A stretch of 49,622 bases of DNA, from contig CABUUJ010000007.1 in the NCBI GenBank assembly GCA_902494715.1, forward strand, positions 1-49,622. The letters are read 5' to 3'. A program made the position numbers and the translations under genes. Shown piece after piece: positions 16,827-24,237 of this stretch (its first letter is position 1; every line of letters starts with the position of its first letter). This DNA is from an uncultured Collinsella sp. Lineage in GTDB: Bacteria; Actinomycetota; Coriobacteriia; Coriobacteriales; Coriobacteriaceae. Below the pieces are notes generated by a model. It did not search any database and was not told where the DNA came from. It worked only from the letters and a program-made list of their open reading frames with translations.

Positions 16827-17558
16827 CTAGTGCAGAATCTTGGACAGGAACTCGCGGCAGCGCGGGTTCTCGGGGTTATCGAAGAAGTGCTCAGGCGTGC
16901 CCTCCTCCAGAATGCGGCCGTCCTCCATAAAGATGACGCGGTCGGCCACCTGGCGCGCAAAGCCCATCTCGTGCGTCACGCAGATCATGGTGATGTCCTC
17001 CTGCGCGAGCTCAATCATAACGTCCAGTACCTCCTGGACCATCTCGGGGTCGAGCGCCGAGGTCGGCTCGTCAAACAGGATGATAGGCTGCTTGGTGCAC
17101 AGGGCACGGGCGATGGCGATGCGCTGCTGCTGACCGCCCGAGAGATTCTGCGGATACTCGCCAGCCTTATGCGCCATGCCGACGCGCTTGAGCGCGGCGA
17201 TGGCGATCTCGGTCGCCTCCTCCTTGCTCTTCTTTTGCAGCTTGATGGGTGCGAGCGTCAGGTTGCCCAGCACCGTCATGTTGGGATACAGGTTGAACTG
17301 CTGAAACACCATGGAGCTATACTTGCGAGCCATCTCCAGGTGATTCTTTTTGGTGAGCGGCGTACCGTCGATGACGACCTCGCCCGACGTGGGCTCCTCC
17401 AGATAATCGACGCAACGGATGAGCGTCGACTTACCCGAACCGGAAGGCCCGATCATTACGAGCTTCTCGCCGCGCTTGACGGTGAGATTGATATCTTTGA
17501 GCACATGCAGGTCGCCAAAGTACTTGTTGAGATGCTTGATCTCGATCATGTCTGCCAT
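16827..17558 (-). CDS. Polar amino-acid ABC transporter ATP-binding protein
   Basis: ATPase of the importer; 243 residues, close to GlnQ-type length. It has GPSGSGKSTLIRC (Walker A), the family-typical VFQQFNLYPNMTVLGNLTLAP, NLSGGQQQRIAIARAL (signature) and ILFDEPTSALDPEMV (Walker B), plus the CVTHEMGFA switch histidine and the usual C-terminal FFDNPENPRCREFLSKIL. The ATG follows AAGGGA by five bases. It is the first gene of the operon ATPase, binding protein, permease, permease, kinase-like. Confidence 0.95.
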   Translation of the reverse strand: MADMIEIKHLNKYFGDLHVLKDINLTVKRGEKLVMIGPSGSGKSTLIRCVDYLEEPTSGEVVIDGTPLTKKNHLEMARKYSSMVFQQFNLYPNMTVLGNLTLAPIKLQKKSKEEATEIAIAALKRVGMAHKAGEYPQNLSGGQQQRIAIARALCTKQPIILFDEPTSALDPEMVQEVLDVMIELAQEDITMICVTHEMGFARQVADRVIFMEDGRILEEGTPEHFFDNPENPRCREFLSKILH

Positions 17559-17593
17559 GAATGTCCCTTCCCTGCGTTTACACGAGTTGAACT

Positions 17594-17599
17594 ATTGTA
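17594..17599 (-). promoter_or_regulatory. Candidate -10 of the amino-acid ABC operon
   Basis: Minus-strand TACAAT at 17594-17599, about 36 bases upstream of the ATPase start. The -35 region is poor (TGCGGA-like). Confidence 0.3.
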
Positions 17600-17662
17600 C
17601 GGAAAGAACTACGTTTCCGCAGCCCACACTACATTCCCGTAAAGAACCCGCAACCTTCCATC

Positions 17663-17732
17663 CACTCATTGGGGACAGGCTTAAATGAGTGGCGCTCATT
17701 GGGTACTCATTTAAGCCTGTCCCCAATGAGTG
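17663..17732. repeat. Perfect 28-bp GGGGACAGG inverted repeat
   Basis: Positions 17663-17690 and 17705-17732 are exact reverse complements around a 14-base loop. The arm contains GGGGACAGGCTTAAATGAGT. It sits between the YqeY terminator and the ABC operon promoter. The tight conservation of both arms suggests recent origin or active maintenance. Confidence 0.92.
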
Positions 17733-17743
17733 CCCAGCCCAGC

Positions 17744-17777
17744 AAAAAGGGGCGCGACCGCGATGGTCACGCCCCCT
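17744..17777 (-). terminator. Rho-independent terminator after yqeY
   Basis: On the minus strand a GGGGCGTGACC/GGTCGCGCCCC stem with a G-U pair is followed by five Ts (17744-17748). Confidence 0.88.
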
Positions 17778-17804
17778 CAACATCAACTATGTACCGCTCG
17801 GCCC

Positions 17805-18248
17805 CTACACGAGTTTGGCGCCGACGATCTTTGCTGCTGCCGGCTTGTCGAAGTTGCCGCCGGTGGCCTTGCCCAGAGCGCCCATGACCTGGCCCATCTG
17901 CTTCTTAGAGGTCGCGCCCAGCTCGGCGATGACCTGCTCGATCAGGGCCTCGAGCTCCTCGCCCGAAACCTGCGCGGGCAGCAGACTCTCCAGAATCTTG
18001 ACCTGCTCGGTCAGGTTGTCGGTACGCTCCTGGTCGGTACCGGCCTTAATGGACATCTCCAGCGTCTCGCTCGTCTGCTTAATCAGACGCTTGATCATGC
18101 TGTTGACGTCTTCCTCGGTCACATCACGACGCTCGTTGACCTCGATGTTCTTCACCTCGGCCTTAACCTGGCGAATGATAGACAGGCGAACCTTGTCCTT
18201 GGCCTTCATGGCCGCAATCATTTCCTTCTGCAGCTCTTCGTTGGTCAT
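17805..18248 (-). CDS. GatB/YqeY-domain protein
   Basis: A 147-residue helical protein of the YqeY family, which shares the tRNA-binding tail domain of GatB. Its function in vivo is unsettled; a role with tRNA or translation is usually assumed. Signs are the N-terminal MTNEELQKEMIAAMKAKDKVRLSIIRQVKAEV and the C-terminal GKATGGNFDKPAAAKIVGAKL, both typical. The ATG at 18248 is eight bases from AGGAGG; another ATG six bases earlier is too close. It lies 54 bases after the foldase gene, probably in one transcript with it, and ends at a strong terminator. Confidence 0.88.
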   Translation of the reverse strand: MTNEELQKEMIAAMKAKDKVRLSIIRQVKAEVKNIEVNERRDVTEEDVNSMIKRLIKQTSETLEMSIKAGTDQERTDNLTEQVKILESLLPAQVSGEELEALIEQVIAELGATSKKQMGQVMGALGKATGGNFDKPAAAKIVGAKLV

Positions 18249-18302
18249 CTGCATATCCTCCTCAATAGCGTGGACGGCGCTCACGCGGGCACCGCCCCAT
18301 GA

Positions 18303-19526
18303 TTACTTAGTCGTCGACGAATCGTCGGTCGAACTCTTGGTGACGCCCTTCAGGCTGACGTTGTACGGCACGTCCTTGGGCATGGGGTTAACGGTGATGT
18401 CGGCGTCCTTCTTGTACTGCTCCAGCCACTCGCTGTACGCGGTGCTTGCCGCCTGCGTCTTCACCACGTTGGAGACGTACTTCTTGATGTCCTTGGGCAC
18501 CTGCTTAATGTCATCGACCTGATTATCGACATGGAAGTAGTCGGTGCACTTGATGATGTGATAACCATAGGTCGACTCGACGACACCGCTCACATCGCCC
18601 TTATTGAGTCCCTCGAGTTCCGCCTGATAGCTGTCGACGAAGGTAGTGAGCTTGTCCCAGCCCACATCGCCCTTCTTCTCCTTGGAGCCGGTGTCGTCGG
18701 AATACTGCTCCACGGCATCCTCAAAGCTCAGCTCGCCGGAGTTGATCTTGTCCAGGCACTCCTGCGCCTTGGCCTTGGCGGCGGCCTTGTCCTCGTCGGA
18801 AGCGTCAGAATCGACCTTGATCAGGATATTCGACGAACGACGGGCATCGTTGTAGTTGGACAGGTTCTCATTGATGTAATCGACAATCTCGCTGTCCTTG
18901 GGCTTGCTGGTGGGTGCCACGGCATCCTTGAGCTTCTGCTGCGCCAGGCTCTCCTTGAGCGAATCCTTGTAGGTGTCCTCGGTGTAGCCGTAGGTCTTAA
19001 GGGTCTTCTTGAAAGCCTTAGCGCCGCCGGCACTCTTGCAGGCGTCCTTCCAGGCCTTCTCTACCTCCTCGTCCGAGACGGTCACGCCGTTTTCCTTCTG
19101 CGCTTGCTGAAGCAGAATCTGCTGCGTGTAGGAGTCGATGAGCTGCTTGCGATACTTCTTGGGCGTGAGGTCATTGTCGACCAGGTACTGCGCCCAGTCC
19201 TTGTCCTTGGTGTAGCCGTAGGACGTGCGCATGCTCATGATCTGCTTGGTCACGGTGTCCTCAGTGAGGTTGGTGCCGTTGATAGTGGCAGCCACACCAC
19301 CAGTGAGCTTATAGCCCGAGCTGGCGCTTTCGGTCTGCGACATCAGGCCGGAGCACGCCATGGCCGAGACGGAGAGCAGCATCGCCAGCACGCCGATGAC
19401 CACCAGGACAATCTTGACGGTCTTGGACACATAGGTCTTGCGCTGCCTCTTGCGAGAGCTGGAGGCGGCGCGGGACCGTTGCTCGGACGTCGGCGTGACC
19501 TCGGGGTTCTTTTTCTTGTTTGCCAT
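18303..19526 (-). CDS. PrsA/SurA-like peptidyl-prolyl isomerase
   Basis: Membrane-anchored extracellular foldase of 407 residues. Residues 1-37 are basic and cytoplasmic, 38-60 form a membrane anchor, 75-225 resemble the SurA-type chaperone region, and about 228-335 form a parvulin domain (RRSSNILIK, LSFEDAVEQYSDD, GDVGW, YGYHIIKCTD). The Cys58 in SAMAC is not a good lipobox, so an uncleaved anchor is more likely. The C-terminus ends in a Ser/Thr/Asp-rich tail. The start follows AAAGG. It probably folds secreted proteins, perhaps including sortase substrates. Confidence 0.85.
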   Translation of the reverse strand: MANKKKNPEVTPTSEQRSRAASSSRKRQRKTYVSKTVKIVLVVIGVLAMLLSVSAMACSGLMSQTESASSGYKLTGGVAATINGTNLTEDTVTKQIMSMRTSYGYTKDKDWAQYLVDNDLTPKKYRKQLIDSYTQQILLQQAQKENGVTVSDEEVEKAWKDACKSAGGAKAFKKTLKTYGYTEDTYKDSLKESLAQQKLKDAVAPTSKPKDSEIVDYINENLSNYNDARRSSNILIKVDSDASDEDKAAAKAKAQECLDKINSGELSFEDAVEQYSDDTGSKEKKGDVGWDKLTTFVDSYQAELEGLNKGDVSGVVESTYGYHIIKCTDYFHVDNQVDDIKQVPKDIKKYVSNVVKTQAASTAYSEWLEQYKKDADITVNPMPKDVPYNVSLKGVTKSSTDDSSTTK

Positions 19527-19593
19527 GTTTGGCCTTTCGCATCACGAATCGAACAAACGCCATTGTGTCACAACGCAGCCCCCGCGGCACACC

Positions 19594-19701
19594 TGGTGCA
19601 TGGGGGACAGGTTAATCTGCACCATTTTGGTGCAAAGGGGACAGGTCTGGCAGTTGGCAGTTAGGGACATTCCTTTTCTGCCGGCAGCTAGGGACAGCCC
19701 C
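19594..19701. repeat. Cluster of GGGACA heads with alternating inverted repeats
   Basis: Four heads lie at 19602-19611, 19637-19645, 19664-19669 and 19691-19697. TGGTGCA (19594), TGCACCA (19618) and TGGTGCA (19628) alternate in orientation, so alternative hairpins are possible. The second half repeats GGCAGTTAGGGACA and GGCAGCTAGGGACA. It fills the gap between the PTS IIA stop and the foldase start. Confidence 0.7.
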
Positions 19702-19712
19702 CAGTGCCGACT

Positions 19713-20177
19713 TTAGAAGTGGCGACGGATGGCGTCGACCATGCCCTGCGGCGTGGTTTGGCCGAGTACATCGGCTGCGGCATCGGCATCCATAAAGATA
19801 TTCATAAGCGCTTGCAGGGCCTCGACCTGGCCGCCCGGCTCGGCAATGCCCAGATTGATGACAATCTGCGCCGGCACCGGGGCGCCCATGCCAGCCATAG
19901 CGTTAAATGTCACGGGCGCGGCGGGCTTCACCACCGCGATATAGGGCTTGGCCACAAATCCCGGATCGGTATGCGGAATGGCGATGTTTGCCGCCGGCAT
20001 AGCGAGACCCGTGGGATAGGCATCCTCGCGCGTGCGGACGGCGTTGAGCCAACCGGGCGCAATGTAGCCGCGCGGAGCGAGCTCGCCCTCAAGCCGCGCA
20101 AACACCTCATCCGGCGTCGCACACTCCCAATCAAAAAACACCAGCTCAGGCGTAAACAATGCTTCGTTATCCGCCAT
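19713..20177 (-). CDS. PTS sugar transporter subunit IIA (fructose/galactitol type), orphan
   Basis: A 154-residue PTS IIA domain. The phosphorylated histidine is H69 in NIAIPHTDP. The later PVPAQIVINLGIAEPGGQVEALQALM segment fits the family's C-terminal half. It most resembles galactitol-type IIA proteins, which occur as separate small chains. No IIB, IIC or sugar-catabolic gene is nearby, so it either serves a transporter elsewhere or acts in regulation. A 42-base near-perfect palindrome lies 26 bases upstream of its start. Its own ribosome site (GAGAGAGGTGGG) is acceptable. Confidence 0.82.
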   Translation of the reverse strand: MADNEALFTPELVFFDWECATPDEVFARLEGELAPRGYIAPGWLNAVRTREDAYPTGLAMPAANIAIPHTDPGFVAKPYIAVVKPAAPVTFNAMAGMGAPVPAQIVINLGIAEPGGQVEALQALMNIFMDADAAADVLGQTTPQGMVDAIRRHF

Positions 20178-20202
20178 GGGCCCACCTCTCTCACCTTGTC
20201 AC

Positions 20203-20244
20203 CTGCGACGTTCTTTAACGACTAGTCATTGAAGAGCGTCGCAG
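20203..20244. promoter_or_regulatory. 42-base near-perfect palindrome upstream of PTS IIA
   Basis: CTGCGACG (20203-20210) faces CGTCGCAG (20237-20244). Read as RNA, 20 of 21 pairs form, two of them wobble, with GACTAGTC at the centre. It could be a two-site operator or a hairpin of the repeat family. There is no T tract. Confidence 0.6.
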
Positions 20245-20250
20245 ATGATT

Positions 20251-20298
20251 ACCTAAAACAAAGGATGGCCACTTGCGCCTTGGCGCCAATGACCACCC
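20251..20298 (-). terminator. Terminator of purF-purM-purN
   Basis: On the minus strand GGGTGGTCATTGGCGCC pairs with GGCGCAAGTGGCCATCC, with a few wobbles or mismatches, and is followed by TTTGTTTT. Confidence 0.8.
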
Positions 20299-20329
20299 TG
20301 ACTACTCGGCTAAATTGTACTGTGCGCCA

Positions 20330-21031
20330 CTAGCCGCGAGGCGCATCAATTGCGACCTTGCCGCTCTCCAGCACGTGAACGCGACCGTCGGCGAGCATCT
20401 GCACGACCTCGGGATACAGCACATGCTCGATCGCGTGGATGTGCTCCTCGAGCGTGTCGACGTCCCAGCCTTCCTCGACAGCCAGCGCACGCTGGGCGAT
20501 GATGGGGCCGTTGTCGTAAATCTCGTTGGCAAAGTGCACGGTCACGCCGGTCACCTTAACGCCGCGAGCAAACGCATCGTCAATCGCATGGGCACCGGTA
20601 AAGCTCGGCAGCAGCGCCGGATGCAGGTTGACCACGCGATTGGGAAACGCCGCCAGCAGCGGCGTGTGCACCATGCGCATGTAACCGGCCATCACCACGT
20701 ACTCGCAGCCGCGTTCGAGCAGCTCATGCGCAATGACCTCGTCAGCCGCGATGGGGTCGGCATAGACATCCTTGGACAGCGTGAGTGTCTGGATGCCCGC
20801 ACGCTCGGCGCGCTGCAAGCCCTTGGCCGAAGGACGGCTCGACACCACAAGCTCAATCGAGGCGTTAAGCTTGCCGACGGCGATCAGGTCGATCAGCGCC
20901 TGCAGGTTGGTACCCGAACCGCTGATAAGCACGCCGATCTTGAGCGGCTCGACCGTATCGGTGCCGGTCGGACGGGCGTAGGGCACAAAGCCCAGGCCCT
21001 CGGCGGCAGTCATCTGCTCGTTAGCGCTCAT
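20330..21031 (-). CDS. purN: Phosphoribosylglycinamide formyltransferase
   Basis: Third step of IMP synthesis: formylates GAR using 10-formyl-THF. It has 233 residues, about 30 more than usual because of an N-terminal extension before KIGVLISGSGTNLQAL. Catalytic features are NLHPALLPSFTGAHAIDDAF, with the Asn and His, and the later VHFANEIYDNGPI with the aspartate near it. Its ATG overlaps the last eleven bases of purM, so coupled translation explains the weak ribosome site. Starting at an internal codon cannot be excluded, but no better site was seen. Confidence 0.95.
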   Translation of the reverse strand: MSANEQMTAAEGLGFVPYARPTGTDTVEPLKIGVLISGSGTNLQALIDLIAVGKLNASIELVVSSRPSAKGLQRAERAGIQTLTLSKDVYADPIAADEVIAHELLERGCEYVVMAGYMRMVHTPLLAAFPNRVVNLHPALLPSFTGAHAIDDAFARGVKVTGVTVHFANEIYDNGPIIAQRALAVEEGWDVDTLEEHIHAIEHVLYPEVVQMLADGRVHVLESGKVAIDAPRG

Positions 21032-22124
21032 CGGAGTACACGACCTTACCGGAACCCTCGACGCACTCGCCCACGCGGAACGGCTTCTCGCCCAGCGCGA
21101 CCAGAGCTTCGGTCACGGCGGCCTCGTCCTCGGGGGCGACGATCAGGCACAGGCCGACGCCCATGTTGAAGGTCTTGCATGCCTCGTTGGGCGCGAGCTC
21201 GGCCTGACGCGACACGTAAGTGATGACGGGCGGAACATCCCAGCCCATCTCGGCGCCATTACGGGTGACCACGGCGTCGACGTCGTCGGCGAGCGCGCGG
21301 TTGAGGTTCTCGGTAATACCGCCGCCGGTGATATGTGCAATGGCATGAACGTTGGCGCCGCCGCGCAGCAGCTCCAGAATCGGCTTCACATAAATGCGCG
21401 TAGGAGCCAGCAGGGCGTCGGCCAGCGAAGCGCCGCCGAGCTCCTCGAGCGGACGGCTTAGCTCCTCGGCCTTAGCGGCAGCCTCGGGTGTGCCCGGCTT
21501 GATGCCGTCGACACCGATGACTTTGCGCACGAGCGAGTAGCCGTTGGAGTGCACGCCGGTGGAGGGCAGGCCCAGGATCACATCGCCGGGGCGAACGTTC
21601 GCGGGGTCGAGCATCTTGGGACGGTCGACGACGCCCACGGTAAAGCCGGCGAGGTCGTAATCGGCGGGGGCCATGACGCCCGGGTGCTCGGCCATCTCGC
21701 CGCCCACGAGCGCGCAACCCGCGAGCTTGCAGCCGTCGGCCACGCCCTTGATGATCTTTGCCATGTGCTCGGCCTCAATGTGACCGATGGCAACGTAATC
21801 CAGGAAGAACAGCGGCTCGGCGCCCGAAGCCAAAATGTCATTGACGCACATGGCGACCAGGTCCTGGCCCACCGTCTCGTGACGGTCCATGATCTGGGCG
21901 AGCACGAGCTTGGTGCCCACGCCGTCGGTGCCGCTGATCAAGATCGGGTCTTCCATATCCTTAAGCGCGGCGGCCGAGAACAGGCCACCAAAGCCACCGA
22001 TGCCGCCGATAACCTCGGGGCGGTTGGTGTCCTTGACCATCTGCTTGATAGCGTCGACGGCGCGGCCGCCCTCGGCGGTATCGACGCCGGCGTCCTCGTA
22101 CGTCACATGCTTGCTGTCGCTCAT
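21021..22124 (-). CDS. purM: Phosphoribosylformylglycinamidine cyclo-ligase
   Basis: Closes FGAM to AIR in an ATP-dependent step of IMP synthesis. The length of 367 residues is near normal, with a short C-terminal extra. Motifs are GGIGGFGGLF, ISGTDGVGTKL, CVNDILASGAEPLFFLDY, GGEMAEHPG, PSTGVHSNGYSLVRK and HITGGGITENLNR. The ATG follows AGAGGAAGG. It is separated from purF by 157 bases that include a TAAAACCTGCC repeat, so read-through from the purF promoter must pass this hairpin. Confidence 0.97.
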   Translation of the reverse strand: MSDSKHVTYEDAGVDTAEGGRAVDAIKQMVKDTNRPEVIGGIGGFGGLFSAAALKDMEDPILISGTDGVGTKLVLAQIMDRHETVGQDLVAMCVNDILASGAEPLFFLDYVAIGHIEAEHMAKIIKGVADGCKLAGCALVGGEMAEHPGVMAPADYDLAGFTVGVVDRPKMLDPANVRPGDVILGLPSTGVHSNGYSLVRKVIGVDGIKPGTPEAAAKAEELSRPLEELGGASLADALLAPTRIYVKPILELLRGGANVHAIAHITGGGITENLNRALADDVDAVVTRNGAEMGWDVPPVITYVSRQAELAPNEACKTFNMGVGLCLIVAPEDEAAVTEALVALGEKPFRVGECVEGSGKVVYSDER

Positions 22125-22241
22125 CTGAGCCTTCCTCTCCCACTACCGTGGCGCCGCGCGGGCGCCAAACGGTACTCATAGTTGCGTTCATTTCGGCGCG
22201 TGCCATAACAGCACGCGCCGTCATATCAACAAAACAGCAGG

Positions 22242-22284
22242 TAAAACCTACCAAAATAAACCTGTCCCCACATGGCAGGTTTTA
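22242..22284. repeat. GGGGACAGG repeat between purF and purM
   Basis: TAAAACCTACC (22242-22252) faces GGCAGGTTTTA (22274-22284) with one mismatch; between them lies AAAATAAACCTGTCCCC. On the minus strand the first three bases are the purF stop codon. The same core is found after pth. Confidence 0.85.
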
Positions 22285-23952
22285 GGCCTCGCCGTGTTCC
22301 TCTTCCCAGCTGCGGTCGTCGTATTTCTCGACCACGGCGTCGTCGTCAAAGTGCAGCGGCTTATCCAGGTTGCGGGGCTTAAAGCCCTCCATAAACTTGT
22401 CGCGGCCAAAGCTCTCGGGAATCGCCACGGGGTAGCGTCCGGTAAAGCACGCATCGCAGTAGCCGCCCTTGGGCATGACCTTCAGCAGGCCCTCGACCGA
22501 AAGGAAGGCCAGCGAATCGGCGCCAATGTACTCGCAGATCTCGTCGACCGTCTTGTTGGCGCTGATAAGCTGCGACTGCACGTCGGTATCGATACCATAG
22601 AAGCACGGCCAGATGACCTCGGGCGAGTTGATGCGGATATGAATCTCCTTGGCGCCGGCGTTGCGCAGCATCTTGACGAGCTGCACCATGGTGGTGCCGC
22701 GGACGATGGAGTCGTCGATGACGACCAGGCGCTTGCCCTCGATGTTGTCGCGCAGCGGGTTGAGTTTCATACGCACGCCCATGGCGCGCAACTCCTGCGT
22801 AGGCTCGATAAACGTGCGGCCCACGTAACGGTTCTTGATAAGGCCCTCGCCAAAGGGAATGCCGCTCTCGTGCGAATACCCCTCCGCGGGCGGCAGGCCG
22901 GAGTCAGGCACGCCGATGACCAGGTCGGCCTCGACGGGCTCCTCATGTGCCAGCTGACGACCCATGTCGTAACGGCAGGCGTAGACGCTCTTGCCGTTCA
23001 TGATGGAATCGGGGCGGGCGAAGTAGACCTGCTCAAAGATGCAGTTAGCAGGCTCTTCGGCAGCGGGCACACCCTGCTCGGACACAAGGCCCTCGGCGCT
23101 GATGCGCAAAATCTCACCGGGACGGACGTCGCGGACGTACTCGGCGCCCACAATGTCGAGCGCACAAGTCTCGGAGGCGACGACCCAGCCGCCGGCGCGG
23201 GTGACACGGGTGGTGGCGTCGACCGTCGCGGCGCCGTCCTGCGACGGCAGCTTCGAAACGGATGCGGCATCGGCCTGGTCCAGGCCCTCGTCCACCAGCT
23301 TGCCCAGCACGAGCGGGCGAATGCCGTGCGGATCGCGGAATGCATAGAGCGCCTGCTCGTTGATGAGCGTCATGGCGTAGCCGCCACGCACGAGCTCCAT
23401 GGTCTTGCGAATGCCCTCGCGCAGATGGCCTGTACGCTGAGTAAAGTAGCCGATAAGCTTGGTCGCGACCTCGGAATCCGAGTTGGAGAGGAACGGCACG
23501 CCCAGCTCGATCAGCTGGCGGCGCAGCTCGTCGGTGTTGACGAGGGTGCCGTTGTGCGCGAGCGCGATAATGACGCTATTGATGGTAGAGAGGTGCGGCT
23601 GAGAGGCTTCCCAGCTCTTGGCGCCGGCGGTGCCATAGCGCACATGACCCACGGCCAGCTGACCGGAGAGCGTCGATAAGTCGGCATTGGAGAACACGCG
23701 GTCGAGCAGGCCCAGGTCCTTGCGGACCATAACCGTACCGCCGTCACCAACAGCGATTCCCGCCGATTCTTGGCCACGGTGCTGCAGTGCACGCAGGCCA
23801 AAGTACGTCAGTCGAGCCACGTCACGATCGGGCGCCCACACACCAAAAACGCCGCATTCCTCATGCAGCTGGTCGGAGTCCGGATCATACGTCGACATGG
23901 CGTTCACCTGTCCCGCGGCGCGCTCGGCCGCGCGGATGGTTTCTTGAGACAT
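22282..23952 (-). CDS. purF: Amidophosphoribosyltransferase
   Basis: Commits PRPP to purine synthesis using glutamine. It has 556 residues, longer than the usual ~480-510, with extra residues in the middle and at both ends. The nucleophile is Cys33 in HEECGVFGVW, so a propeptide of about 32 residues must be removed, longer than in Bacillus; a Met at residue 19 would shorten it. It has the Fe-S type cysteines (ANCIFEQ, WPCFYGID, YCDACFTG) and the PRPP motif VVIDDSIVRGTT. The ATG follows GAGGGG. It is the first gene of purF-M-N. Confidence 0.96.
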   Translation of the reverse strand: MSQETIRAAERAAGQVNAMSTYDPDSDQLHEECGVFGVWAPDRDVARLTYFGLRALQHRGQESAGIAVGDGGTVMVRKDLGLLDRVFSNADLSTLSGQLAVGHVRYGTAGAKSWEASQPHLSTINSVIIALAHNGTLVNTDELRRQLIELGVPFLSNSDSEVATKLIGYFTQRTGHLREGIRKTMELVRGGYAMTLINEQALYAFRDPHGIRPLVLGKLVDEGLDQADAASVSKLPSQDGAATVDATTRVTRAGGWVVASETCALDIVGAEYVRDVRPGEILRISAEGLVSEQGVPAAEEPANCIFEQVYFARPDSIMNGKSVYACRYDMGRQLAHEEPVEADLVIGVPDSGLPPAEGYSHESGIPFGEGLIKNRYVGRTFIEPTQELRAMGVRMKLNPLRDNIEGKRLVVIDDSIVRGTTMVQLVKMLRNAGAKEIHIRINSPEVIWPCFYGIDTDVQSQLISANKTVDEICEYIGADSLAFLSVEGLLKVMPKGGYCDACFTGRYPVAIPESFGRDKFMEGFKPRNLDKPLHFDDDAVVEKYDDRSWEEEHGEA

Positions 23953-23993
23953 GGCATCCCCTCAGAGCCTCGTATTTTGGCGTTACCCGCCTT

Positions 23994-24022
23994 ATTATAC
24001 GCACGGCGCGACGCGCTCCCCA
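23994..24022 (-). promoter_or_regulatory. Candidate purF promoter
   Basis: A perfect minus-strand TATAAT (23994-23999) lies 42 bases before the purF start, with TGGGGA (24017-24022) 17 bases upstream as a weak -35. No purine riboswitch-like leader is visible in the short transcript. Confidence 0.45.
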
Positions 24023-24147
24023 GCGCATGAGCAGCGCTTTTTAAAAGCCCACCGAGCTAATAATCCGTTTTGCGGCCAAACATTTTATTGGTCTGCCCAG
24101 TGCAAGCGCCCGCGCCCCCATATGGCCGCCGCGTCCACCGTTGGGGA

Positions 24148-24217
24148 TTGCAAAGTTGCAATTGGGACGTTCGTCCTGTCTTTTAGCAGGTCGGCGGCGT
24201 ATCCTAGTAACCTAGGA
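24148..24217 (+). promoter_or_regulatory. Series of short palindromes before the CmpB-type gene
   Basis: TTGCAA-AG-TTGCAA (24148-24161), GGACG-TT-CGTCC (24165-24176) and TCCTAG-TAAC-CTAGGA (24202-24217) lie in a row. The last ends about 20 bases before the start codon. Such a row could hold operator sites, but no regulator is identified. Confidence 0.35.
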
Positions 24218-24237
24218 CAAAGCGAGAAAGGTTCTGT

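Noticed and set aside
19594..19701. CRISPR array
   Set aside because: The repeated GGGACA words are short, irregularly spaced and in palindromic contexts; no cas genes.
23953..24050. Purine riboswitch before purF
   Set aside because: The expected leader is only about 30-40 bases and lacks the three-stem core.
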